Below, piece after piece: positions 6,937-15,082 of a stretch of 37,418 nt of DNA (position 1 is the stretch's first letter; each line of letters opens with the position of its first letter). The stretch comes from JAAZLS01 sp964585925 (GTDB taxonomy: Bacteria > Bacillota > Dethiobacteria > DTU022). Under the pieces are notes generated by a model. The model was not told where the DNA came from. It did no database searches and worked only from the letters and a program-made list of their open reading frames with translations. The position numbers were made by a program, and so were the translations under genes. Location of the stretch: the NCBI GenBank assembly GCA_964585925.1, contig CAZPFS010000020.1, forward strand, positions 1 to 37,418, given 5' to 3'.

Positions 6937-9891
6937 ATGGCTGGTATCCTGCAAAAACTATTTGGAAGCTCCAATGAAAAAGAGGTCCGCCGCCTGTTAA
7001 GGATTGTGGATCGGGTAAACGAACTGGAACCGGAGATTTCCGATTTGAATACCGGGGAATTTCCGCAAAAGACGGCTTATTTCAAAGATCAGTTGCAGAA
7101 AGGCGCTTCCCTTGACCAGATTCTCCCGGAAGCGTTCGCGCTCGCCCGGGAGGCCTCCCGCCGGGCCACGGGGATGCGCCCCTTTGATGTGCAGGTACTG
7201 GGGGGGCTCGTCCTCCATCAGGGGCGGATCTCAGAAATGAAAACCGGTGAGGGCAAGACCCTGGTGGCGGTCATGCCGGCCTACCTGAATGCTTTAACCG
7301 GCAAAGGGGTCCACATTGTCACCGTAAATGACTACCTGGCCCGCCGGGACAGCGAATGGATGGGTCCAATATTTCGCCTGTTGGGGCTGGAAACGGGACT
7401 GATCGTCCATGATCTGGATCGGGAACAGCGGCAAAAGGCTTATTCTGCAGATATAGTGTATGGAACAAACAACGAATTCGGATTTGATTATCTGCGCGAC
7501 CACATGGTGCTGGACAAAGCGCAGCAGGTGCAGCGGGAACTGCATTACGCTGTCGTGGACGAAGTAGACAGCATATTGATTGATGAGGCCCGCACCCCGC
7601 TGATTATCAGCAGCCCGGTGGAATCAAAATCGGAATACGGGAGATGGAAGGGCGAGGTGGAGCGACTGCTCAAAAAGCAGCAGCGCCAGATCGGCGAGCT
7701 GCTGAATAGTGCTCAGCAACACCTGGAAGAGGGACGCCGGGAGGAAGCCGGGGAACTGTTATTCCTGGCCCGCCGGGGAGCTCCAAAGAACAGGCGGCTG
7801 TTAAACATGCTCCGGGAACCGGGAATAGAAAAACTGGTGGAGAGGATCAAGCAGCGCCTGCAGGCCGATAAAAGCGACAAAGCACTGGAGGAAGAGCTCT
7901 ATTTTTCCATCGATGAAATCACCCGTGCTGTTTCTATCTCCCAGCAGGGATACCGGGAACTGGTACGGGGAAATACCGAACTGGAACAGGTTTTGGGGTT
8001 TAAAAATGCCGAAACTGCGGGCGTAGGATCGGAGGAAGATCAGGAGGCGGGTGAACATCTCCATTACCTGCACCAGCTGTTGAAAGCCTATTCACTTTAT
8101 GAACGCGACGTGGATTATGTGGTGCAGGAGGGCAAGGTAATCATCGTGGACGAATTTACCGGGCGGCTGATGTGGGGACGCCGCTACTCGGAGGGAATTC
8201 ATCAGGCGATCGAGGTCAAGGAAGGGGTGGAAGTGCAGGCGGACAGCCGCACGGTAGCCTCCATAACTTTTCAGAATTATTTTCGGATGTATGAAAAACT
8301 TTCCGGGATGACCGGTACCGCGGCCACCGAAGAGGAAGAGTTTCGCAAAATTTACGGGATGGACGTGGTGGTGATCCCGACCAATGAACCCATGATCCGC
8401 ACGGATTTGGCGGACATGATTTTCAAGACCGAGCGGTCCAAGTTCAAGGCGGCAGTGGCAGAGATAGAACAGCTGTATCACTCGGGGCAGCCGGTGCTGG
8501 TGGGGACCATCTCCGTGGAAAAATCCGAGATGTTAAGCAGGATGCTGAAGCGCCAGGGGATACCCCACCAGGTGCTGAATGCGGTCAACCATGATCAGGA
8601 AGCTCAGGTTATTGCCCAGGCCGGCCGTAAAGGCGCGGTAACCATTTCCACCAACATGGCCGGGCGAGGAACCGACATCATTTTGGGGGGCAATCCCGAA
8701 TTTCTGGCCCGGGAACGGCTGCTCAAGGAATATGCCGGCCGGGAAGATCTTTCGCCGGAGGAAATTGTGCGGCGCAAGCGGCGTTACGATGAGTTGATGG
8801 AAAAATCGCGTCAGCTGGCTCTTCGGGAAAGGGAGGAGGTGCTGACTCTGGGGGGACTGCATGTGCTGGGAACGGAACGTCATGAAAGCCGCCGGATTGA
8901 CAACCAGCTCCGGGGACGTTCCGGCCGGCAGGGAGATCCCGGCTCATCCCAGTTTTTTATCTCCCTGGAAGACGATCTGATGCGCCTGTTTGGAGGGGAA
9001 AATATTGCCGCCATCATGGATCGGTTGGGTATGGAGGAGGATATGCCGATCGAGCATCCCCTGGTAGGCGGCGCCATTGAACGGGCCCAGAGGAAGGTGG
9101 AATCCCGAAATTTTGAAATCAGGCGTCATCTGCTGGAATATGATGATGTCCTCAATGAGCAGAGGCGGGTAATCTATGAACAGCGGCAGCAGGTGCTGGA
9201 AGGGAAAAACATGCGCCGGCCAATCCTGGATATGGTGGAAGAAGTGATTACCTGCCGGCTGCAAACCTACTTTATGGAGCGCCAATTCCTGGAACCGTCG
9301 GAGGCGGAAGCGCTGGTCAGGGAAGGTGAACGGTTTTTTCTGCCCCGGGGGAAATTTGATCCCTCTTTGCTGGTGGATCAGGATCTTAAAACGGCAAAGC
9401 AGCTGTTCATGGAGGAAGCGCTCGCTTATTACGGGCGGCGGGAAGAGGAGATCGGACCTGAGAACATGCGGGATCTGGAGCGGGTAGTGCTGCTGCGCAC
9501 GGTGGACAGTCACTGGATGGATCATATCGATGCCATGCACGAGCTGCGCCAGAGCATCGGGCTCAGGGCTTACGGCCAGCAGGATCCACTGGTGGAGTAC
9601 CGCCACGAAGGATTCGATATGTTTGAAGCCATGATCGGCTCTATCCAGGAGGAAGTGACCCGGCTGATCTACCTGCTGCGGATAGCGGCTCGCCCCCGGC
9701 GCCGGGACGTAGTAGCCACTGCCACCGCCTCCCACCAGCGGGTGGCCCCCGTGGGGGGAGGCGCCGGCAAAGAAGGGGTTCCTTCGCCTGCCGTACAGAA
9801 AACGGAGCCGGTAACGGTGGCCAAGGTAGGGCGTAATGAACCCTGTCCCTGCGGCAGTGGGAAAAAATACAAACGTTGCTGCGGCAAATAA
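6937..9891 (+). CDS. secA: Preprotein translocase ATPase SecA
   Basis: SecA is the peripheral motor ATPase that pushes unfolded secretory proteins through SecYEG. All hallmarks are present: Walker A TGEGKT (103-108), DEVDSILIDEARTPLIIS (208-225), NYFRMYEKLSGMTGTAA, GRGTDIILGG near 577-586, RGRSGRQGDPG and a C-terminal zinc motif CPCGSGKKYKRCC. At 984 residues it is about 140 longer than B. subtilis SecA. The extra length lies mainly in an insertion at about 228-325, containing a basic helical stretch and GAPKNRRLLN (281-290), and one of about 50 residues after GGNPE (from 585). AAGGAGG precedes the ATG. It is followed by prfB with 7 bp between stop and start, as in many Firmicutes. Confidence 0.98.
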   Translation: MAGILQKLFGSSNEKEVRRLLRIVDRVNELEPEISDLNTGEFPQKTAYFKDQLQKGASLDQILPEAFALAREASRRATGMRPFDVQVLGGLVLHQGRISEMKTGEGKTLVAVMPAYLNALTGKGVHIVTVNDYLARRDSEWMGPIFRLLGLETGLIVHDLDREQRQKAYSADIVYGTNNEFGFDYLRDHMVLDKAQQVQRELHYAVVDEVDSILIDEARTPLIISSPVESKSEYGRWKGEVERLLKKQQRQIGELLNSAQQHLEEGRREEAGELLFLARRGAPKNRRLLNMLREPGIEKLVERIKQRLQADKSDKALEEELYFSIDEITRAVSISQQGYRELVRGNTELEQVLGFKNAETAGVGSEEDQEAGEHLHYLHQLLKAYSLYERDVDYVVQEGKVIIVDEFTGRLMWGRRYSEGIHQAIEVKEGVEVQADSRTVASITFQNYFRMYEKLSGMTGTAATEEEEFRKIYGMDVVVIPTNEPMIRTDLADMIFKTERSKFKAAVAEIEQLYHSGQPVLVGTISVEKSEMLSRMLKRQGIPHQVLNAVNHDQEAQVIAQAGRKGAVTISTNMAGRGTDIILGGNPEFLARERLLKEYAGREDLSPEEIVRRKRRYDELMEKSRQLALREREEVLTLGGLHVLGTERHESRRIDNQLRGRSGRQGDPGSSQFFISLEDDLMRLFGGENIAAIMDRLGMEEDMPIEHPLVGGAIERAQRKVESRNFEIRRHLLEYDDVLNEQRRVIYEQRQQVLEGKNMRRPILDMVEEVITCRLQTYFMERQFLEPSEAEALVREGERFFLPRGKFDPSLLVDQDLKTAKQLFMEEALAYYGRREEEIGPENMRDLERVVLLRTVDSHWMDHIDAMHELRQSIGLRAYGQQDPLVEYRHEGFDMFEAMIGSIQEEVTRLIYLLRIAARPRRRDVVATATASHQRVAPVGGGAGKEGVPSPAVQKTEPVTVAKVGRNEPCPCGSGKKYKRCCGK

Positions 9892-9898
9892 GGAAAGG

Positions 9899-11036
9899 AT
9901 GGACACTGTGACCAGGGAGTATCGGAAAGAATGGGAGTTGCAAACCCGGCGTTTTCAAGAGATGAGGGCTTCTCTTTGAATATGATCGGAAATTTGCCCT
10001 TTTGAAACGGCTGGAAGAGGAGGCCTCCCGCCCCAATTGCTGGGATGACGCCTCCCGGGCCAAACAACTGCTGATAGATATCGGCAGTCTGACGGAACAG
10101 CTTCGCCCGTTGACCGAACTGGACCGGCTGTTGGAAGAGACAGGGATCTTGCTGGTGCTGGCCGAAGAAGAACAGTTCGGGCGGGAAGAGGCCTGTGCAG
10201 AGGCCGGCCAGAAGCTGCATTTAATTTCAAAGCAGTTGGACCGGCTGGAGATGGAAACTATGTTTGGCGGCGAACACGATTCGAGCGATGCAATTATGTC
10301 CATTCACCCGGGTGCGGGGGGTCTGGAATCGCAGGACTGGGCGGAAATGCTGCTCAGAATGTACTGCCGGTGGGCTGAAAACAAAGGGTTTCAAGTGGAG
10401 CTGGCCGATCTATTGTCGGGAGACGAGGCTGGAATCAAAAGCGCTACGGTAATCATCCGCGGCTATCGGGCTTATGGGCTCCTCAAATCTGAAAAAGGAG
10501 TGCATCGTATGGTGAGGATCTCTCCTTTTGACACCGCCCGCCGCCGGCACACCTCTTTTTCCTCGGTGGACGTAATTCCCGAGGTAGAGGAGGAAGATTA
10601 TGAACTGGATCCCGACGAACTGAAGGTGGAAACCTTCCGTTCCAGCGGAGCCGGGGGGCAGCATGTCAACAAAACCGATTCGGCGGTGCGGGTTATTCAC
10701 CTGCCCACCGGCATATCCGCCACCTGCCAGAAGGATCGTTCTCAGCACAGCAACCGCCGGCAGGCGCTGAGGATCTTGCAGGCCCGACTGGCGGAACGGC
10801 GGCGCCAGGAGATGGACCAGGAGATAAAAAGCCTGCGCGGACCGCAAAAAGATATCGCCTGGGGCAGCCAGATCCGCTCATACGTATTTCATCCCTTTAC
10901 TCTGGTCAAGGATCACCGTACCGAAGCCGAGATGGGGCAGGTAGAGGCGGTAATGAACGGCGATCTGGATCTGTTTATAAATTCTTATTTGCGCCGTCAG
11001 GCCGGCTGTCAACTGCCGGGCGATCATAAGGAGTAA
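9899..11036 (+). CDS. prfB: Peptide chain release factor 2 (programmed +1 frameshift)
   Basis: RF2 recognises UGA and UAA stop codons and releases the peptide. Translation starts at ATG 9899 (AGGAAAGG just before it; GTG 9908 is an alternative), reads 26 codons to CTT, meets an in-frame TGA at 9977-9979, and must shift +1 to continue at GAA 9978. The joined product is about 378 residues and runs smoothly through ...MRASL-EYDRKFALLKRLEEE..., matching other RF2 proteins across the junction. The downstream frame carries the stop-recognition tripeptide SPF (in MVRISPFD) and the catalytic GGQ (SSGAGGQHVNKTD). The gene is intact, not a pseudogene. The frameshift autoregulates RF2: low RF2 favours shifting. 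yitT follows 2 bp after the stop, with its ribosome-binding site overlapping the prfB end. Confidence 0.95.
9964..9979 (+). promoter_or_regulatory. prfB programmed +1 frameshift site
   Basis: The slippery CTT (9974-9976) is followed by TGA (9977-9979). The internal SD-like GAGGG (9964-9968) is five bases from CTT, whereas the E. coli site has AGGGGG three bases away. The base after TGA is A, not the common C. All elements are recognisable but look weaker than the classic site. Confidence 0.9.
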
Positions 11037-11038
11037 AT

Positions 11039-11908
11039 ATGAAAATTGGGTTTAACAAAAAAAAGATCAGGAAAACGGCGGTTGAAACCCTGGGCATAAT
11101 GCTGGGGGCGGCCGTGATGGCCCTGGCCCTGGTATTGTTTCTGATGCCGCATCGTCTGGCGGCAGGGGGCGCCAGCGGGCTGGCAGTAATACTGTTCTAC
11201 CTGTTTGGACTGCCGATAAGTCTGGGTATTTTGCTGCTCAACCTCCCCTTTTTTATTGCTGCTTATTTTGTCCTGGGTTCCCGGGTGATCCTGCGCAGTC
11301 TGCTGGGGACGGTTATTTTTTCGGCCGCATGCCAAGTGGCACAGCTCCTTCTTCCCGCGGCGGCTACCGAGGATATCCTGCTGGCCTCGGTATACGGGGG
11401 GATCCTAATGGGAATCGGTATTGGCATAGTATACCGGTTTCGGGGTTCCACCGGCGGGACCTCCCTTATTTCCCTTATTTTGAACAAATTGATCGGGTTG
11501 AGCACCGGCCAGGCGCTGATGTATTGCGATCTGATTATCATTGCCCTGGGATTGTTTGTGTTCGGTGGGGAGGTGGCTATGTATGCCGCCCTCTCCCTGT
11601 TCATAAGCAGTTATGTGATCGACGTGGTTCAGGAGGGCCTTGGTCTGGCCAAGGCGGTGCTGATCATCTCCTCCCGGGGGGGAGTTATAGCCGATCGTCT
11701 TCTGACCGAACTGAACCGGGGGGTTACCAAACTGCCCGGCCAGGGGGCCTTCACCGGCGAACCCCGGGAACTTCTGCTGTGCGTGGTTAACCGCCTTCAG
11801 GTAACCCAACTCAAGGCAATTGTCCAGGAAAGTGACCCGGAGGCTTTTTTTATTATCGGCAGCGCCAACGAGGTTCACGGGGAAGGTTTTCGCCGGCTGT
11901 CACCCTGA
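11039..11908 (+). CDS. YitT family membrane protein (DUF161/DUF2179)
   Basis: This 289-residue protein belongs to the YitT family of integral membrane proteins, whose biochemical role is not established. An N-terminal five-to-six-helix membrane domain is visible, with hydrophobic segments near 18-36, 45-78, 86-105, 113-131 and 160-195. It includes the family segments LAAGGASGLAVILFYLFG (40-57) and FRGSTGGTSLIS (134-145). A soluble C-terminal DUF2179 domain follows, with GVTKLPGQGAFTG (228-240). AAGGAG at the end of prfB serves as ribosome-binding site, so it is cotranscribed with prfB. B. subtilis has a YitT paralogue (yvjA) in the same chromosomal neighbourhood, between prfB and ftsE, so the position is conserved. 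Confidence 0.9.
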   Translation: MKIGFNKKKIRKTAVETLGIMLGAAVMALALVLFLMPHRLAAGGASGLAVILFYLFGLPISLGILLLNLPFFIAAYFVLGSRVILRSLLGTVIFSAACQVAQLLLPAAATEDILLASVYGGILMGIGIGIVYRFRGSTGGTSLISLILNKLIGLSTGQALMYCDLIIIALGLFVFGGEVAMYAALSLFISSYVIDVVQEGLGLAKAVLIISSRGGVIADRLLTELNRGVTKLPGQGAFTGEPRELLLCVVNRLQVTQLKAIVQESDPEAFFIIGSANEVHGEGFRRLSP

Positions 11909-11935
11909 TAAGTATACCGTAAAGGAGTGGTACCG

Positions 11936-12778
11936 ATGCTGGATGAACAAGAATTAATTCAATTGCAGGAACTGGCCCGGGCCATACGTATAGACATCTT
12001 GTCCATGATCTTTGCCGCCGGTTCGGGCCACCCCGGGGGGTCGCTTTCTTTAGTTGAAATCATGACCGCTTTATATTATAAAATCATGAATAATGATCCG
12101 TGCCATCCGGAAGCGGCCGGCCGGGATCGCCTGATTCTTTCCAAGGGACATGCCGCCCCGGTTCTTTATGCCGTACTTGCCTCCCGAGGTTTTTTCCCTC
12201 GGGACAGCCTCTCCACCCTGCGCCGCTTGGGATCACCATTGCAGGGGCACCCGTCCCGCAACTGTCTTCCCGGGGTGGAGGTTTCCACCGGATCGCTGGG
12301 GCAGGGTCTGTCTGTAGCCAATGGAATGGCCCTGGCGGCCCGGATGGACGGTTCTTCCTGGAGGGTATATGTGGTTTTGGGAGACGGGGAATGTCAGGAG
12401 GGGCAAGTCTGGGAGGCGGCCATGAGCTCCTCCCACTACCGGCTGGATAACCTGACCGCCTTTTTGGATTACAATGGCCTGCAAATAGACGGCCCAACCG
12501 ATCAGGTAAAGAGCCTGGAACCGCTGGCGGATAAATGGCGTTCTTTTGGCTGGAATGTGCTTTCCATTGACGGGCACAGCTTTCCGGAAATTATGGAGGC
12601 AACGGCAAAAGCACGTTCCTGCCGGGGGAAACCCACCATGATTATGGCGGAAACGGTAAAAGGGAAAGGGGTGCCTTTTATGGAAAACAGGGCGGAATGG
12701 CACGGAGCGGCTCCCAATCAACAGCAGTTGGCACAGGCGCTGACCTATCTGGGCCTGAAGGGAGCTGATCCAAATTGA
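11936..12778 (+). CDS. Transketolase, N-terminal subunit
   Basis: This is the thiamine-diphosphate-binding half of a split transketolase, which transfers two-carbon ketol units in the non-oxidative pentose phosphate pathway. The 280-residue protein has SGHPGG (30-35), LSKGHAAP (68-75), STGSLGQGL (about 117-125) and the ThDP/Mg motif GDGECQEGQVWEA (149-161) with the partner Asn in DYNGLQIDG. I chose ATG 11936 because GGAG (11924-11927) sits eight bases upstream; an in-frame upstream GTG at 11927 overlaps that site. Its stop overlaps the start of the C-terminal subunit gene, as expected for a 1:1 complex. Split transketolases are common in Clostridia and archaea. It is not a truncated gene. Confidence 0.93.
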   Translation: MLDEQELIQLQELARAIRIDILSMIFAAGSGHPGGSLSLVEIMTALYYKIMNNDPCHPEAAGRDRLILSKGHAAPVLYAVLASRGFFPRDSLSTLRRLGSPLQGHPSRNCLPGVEVSTGSLGQGLSVANGMALAARMDGSSWRVYVVLGDGECQEGQVWEAAMSSSHYRLDNLTAFLDYNGLQIDGPTDQVKSLEPLADKWRSFGWNVLSIDGHSFPEIMEATAKARSCRGKPTMIMAETVKGKGVPFMENRAEWHGAAPNQQQLAQALTYLGLKGADPN

Positions 12779-13710
12779 AGGCGACCAGGGAAGCCTACGG
12801 AGAAGCCCTGTTAGAGTTGGGACAAACCGATCACCGGGTAGTGGTTCTGGATGCAGATCTTTCCAAATCTACCTATTCTTTCAAATTTGCAGAAGCTTTT
12901 CCGGAGCGATTTTTCAATATGGGAGTAGCGGAAGCGGATTTGATCGGTACCGCCGCCGGACTGGCCGCGGCCGGAAAAATACCTTTTGCCAGTACTTTTG
13001 CCGTGTTTGCTACCGGCCGGGTCTATGATCAGATCCGCAATTCGGTGGCTTACTCGAACCTCAATGTAAAGATCGCCGGCAGCCATTCCGGCATTACCGT
13101 CGGGGAGGACGGCGCCTCTCATCAGGCGCTGGAAGACATATCTTTAATGCGCTCCTTGCCGGGACTAACGGTGATCGTCCCTGCCGACGCTCCGGAAGCA
13201 TACCGGGCCACCCTGGCTGCCGCCGCCCGGGAAGGTCCCATATATTTGCGCCTGGGGCGGCCGAAAGTTCCGGATGTGCTTCCCTCCGGCACGCCGTTTC
13301 AGATCGGCCGGGGAATTTTACTGGAGAGGGGCCGCGATATCTGCCTGGTGACCACCGGTTCCATGACGGCGGTGGCTCTTCAGGCCGCGAGGATATTGTC
13401 GGCTTCAAAGATTTATCCCGCGGTGATCCACCTCTCTACTATAAAACCCCTGGACCGGGAGATGATAATTGAACAGGCGGGCCGGACCGGGGCGGTGATC
13501 ACCATTGAGGAACACAGCATTATCGGTGGGCTGGGCAGTGCCGTGGCGGAGGTGCTGGGTGAAAATTTACCTACCCCCATGAAACGCCTGGGGATGGAGG
13601 ATTGTTTCGGCCAATCGGGGGCCCCAGAGGCGCTGCTTGAATTTTACGGATTGACCCCTTCCCGGGTGGCCGCCGCCGCTGGGGAGATGGTCAAAAAAAA
13701 GTATGCTTGA
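12775..13710 (+). CDS. Transketolase, C-terminal subunit
   Basis: This is the second half of the split transketolase (311 residues), carrying the pyrimidine-binding domain and the C-terminal domain. The conserved GVAEAD (50-55) contains the Glu that activates ThDP, and HSGITVGEDGASHQALEDI (104-122) is typical of the family. The C-terminal domain shows TTGSMTAVALQAA and TIEEHSIIGGLGSAVAE. The start is a TTG whose last two bases belong to the TGA stop of the N-terminal subunit gene. GGGAG (12760-12764) lies ten bases upstream, so the two subunits are translationally coupled. A 1-deoxyxylulose-5-phosphate synthase or pyruvate dehydrogenase E1-beta reading is less likely, given the pairing and motif order. 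Confidence 0.92.
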   Translation: MKATREAYGEALLELGQTDHRVVVLDADLSKSTYSFKFAEAFPERFFNMGVAEADLIGTAAGLAAAGKIPFASTFAVFATGRVYDQIRNSVAYSNLNVKIAGSHSGITVGEDGASHQALEDISLMRSLPGLTVIVPADAPEAYRATLAAAAREGPIYLRLGRPKVPDVLPSGTPFQIGRGILLERGRDICLVTTGSMTAVALQAARILSASKIYPAVIHLSTIKPLDREMIIEQAGRTGAVITIEEHSIIGGLGSAVAEVLGENLPTPMKRLGMEDCFGQSGAPEALLEFYGLTPSRVAAAAGEMVKKKYA

Positions 13711-13768
13711 ATCAAAACCGGCAATCGGCGGGATTGTCCCCGGACCTTAAACAAGGAGGTAAAGAAAA

Positions 13769-14761
13769 TTGGTTAAAGTTTACTACGATCAGGATGCAGA
13801 TTTAAAATTGCTGGAGGGCAAGACCGTAGCCGTTCTTGGCTATGGCAGCCAGGGCCATTCTCAGGCCCAAAACTTGAAAGACAGCGGGATCTCGGTGGTG
13901 GTGGGGCTGCATGAAGCCAGCAAGAGCAAAGAACAGGCCCGGGCGGATGGATTGAAGGTGACCGGGCTGGTGGAAGCCGCCGCGGAGGCGGATATTATCA
14001 TGTTTCTGGTGGATGATGGGGTCCAGCCGCAGGTATACCGCCAGATACAATCTCAGATCAGGGAGGGAAAGGCACTGGCCTTTTCCCACGGGTTCAATAT
14101 ACTCTACCGCCAGATTGTACCGCCGGCAGACGTGGATGTGTTCATGGTGGCTCCCAAGAGTCCGGGCCATCTGCTGCGAAGGGCCTACCAAGATGGCCAG
14201 GGTGTGCCCGCGCTGCTGGCAGTACATCAGGATTATACCGGCAAGGCTCACTCACTGGCTCTGGCTTATGCCCGGGCCATCGGCTCTACCCGGGCCGGGG
14301 TAATCGAAACCACCTTCCAAGAGGAGACCGAAACCGATCTGTTCGGGGAGCAGGTTATCCTCTGCGGCGGGGTGACCTCGCTGATCAAGGCGGCCTACGA
14401 AACCCTGGTAGAGGCGGGCTACCAGCAACATGTGGCTTATTTTGAATGCCTGCATGAATTGAAATTGATCGTGGATCTGATTTACGAGGGCGGCCTGGCC
14501 CGGATGCGTTATTCGGTCAGCGATACCGCGGAATATGGAGACCTGACCCGGGGGCCGCGGGTGATCGATGAACAGGTCCGGGAGAATATGCAGGATGTTT
14601 TGGCCGAAATCCAGAGTGGAGAATTTGCCCGGGAGTGGATCGTGGAGAACCAGGCGGGCCGTCCCGTATTCAACCGCCTGCATGAACTGGAGAAGGAACA
14701 CTCCATAGAGCAGGTTGGCCGGGAACTCCGGGCCATGATCCCCTGGATTAAAAAAGAATAG
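13769..14761 (+). CDS. ilvC: Ketol-acid reductoisomerase, class I
   Basis: IlvC isomerises and reduces 2-acetolactate or acetohydroxybutyrate in branched-chain amino acid synthesis, using Mg2+ and NAD(P)H. The 330-residue length is that of the short class I enzymes. The Rossmann motif GYGSQGHSQ (24-32), the catalytic-region FSHGFNI (106-112) and metal ligands in ETDLFGEQ (D191, E195) and in LHELKLIVDLIYEGG are visible. The cofactor-specificity loop after strand 2 reads GLHEASKSK (46-54), with Glu49 where NADPH enzymes usually have a neutral or basic residue. TTG start with ACAAGGAGGT nine bases upstream. No other ilv gene is nearby, and it lies 58 bp after the transketolase pair. A strong terminator follows. 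Confidence 0.97.
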   Translation: MVKVYYDQDADLKLLEGKTVAVLGYGSQGHSQAQNLKDSGISVVVGLHEASKSKEQARADGLKVTGLVEAAAEADIIMFLVDDGVQPQVYRQIQSQIREGKALAFSHGFNILYRQIVPPADVDVFMVAPKSPGHLLRRAYQDGQGVPALLAVHQDYTGKAHSLALAYARAIGSTRAGVIETTFQEETETDLFGEQVILCGGVTSLIKAAYETLVEAGYQQHVAYFECLHELKLIVDLIYEGGLARMRYSVSDTAEYGDLTRGPRVIDEQVRENMQDVLAEIQSGEFAREWIVENQAGRPVFNRLHELEKEHSIEQVGRELRAMIPWIKKE

Positions 14762-14800
14762 TTGCAGTTGGCCAAACCGTTTTTCAAGATCATACTTCTG

Positions 14801-14835
14801 ACCATGCCGGGAAACCCAACCCGGCATGGTTTTTT
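14801..14835 (+). terminator. Strong intrinsic terminator after ilvC
   Basis: ACCATGCCGGG (14801-14811) pairs perfectly over 11 bp with CCCGGCATGGT (14820-14830) around an 8-nt loop and is followed by a T-run to 14835. It cleanly ends the transcript that runs through ilvC. Confidence 0.93.
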
Positions 14836-15082
14836 GATCATGGTTTTTTATTTAATCCCCCGGTACAATCCGCAATATTTTTAAACAAATGTTTATACCA
14901 ACCCCTTCCGGAAATATTCCGATTCTGCAATCGGGTTTAAATATTAATGTCGATAATGCCCCATTCAAAAAACAACAAATTATGCCTAAATTATTATTTT
15001 CGACTCCTTTAAAGGATTTGGAGACAATCTGTCGAACTTTCTGATCGTGGTTTTATGTAAATAAGAAAAAAAAGGCAAATTT
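14836..15082. other. AT-rich intergenic region before ftsE
   Basis: The gap between ilvC and ftsE is 321 bp including the terminator. The remainder is AT-rich with no coding potential that I can support. It holds the inverted repeat TTCGAC (14999-15004) / GTCGAA (15031-15036), which encloses a 12-bp perfect palindrome TCCTTTAAAGGA (15005-15016). Within it, AAAGGATTT (15011-15019), 11 bp, then GTCGAAC (15031-15037) resembles a sigma-H promoter with one mismatch in the -10. A new transcription unit for the division block probably begins here, because the upstream terminator isolates it. Confidence 0.45.

Noticed and set aside
9899..9979. prfB as a broken gene because of the in-frame TGA
   Set aside because: The CTT-TGA context and perfect protein continuity in the +1 frame identify the well-known programmed RF2 frameshift.
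12698..12750. Sigma-54 promoter-like TGGCAC motifs
   Set aside because: The TGGCAC occurrences lie inside the transketolase gene and lack a TTGCA/T block at the required distance.
11936..13710. Transketolase split by a mutation
   Set aside because: Both halves have their own start and SD, overlap by four bases and match the two-subunit transketolases of Clostridia and archaea.
13711..13768. T-box leader before ilvC
   Set aside because: Only 58 bp separate it from the upstream gene, with no T-box sequence and no terminator.
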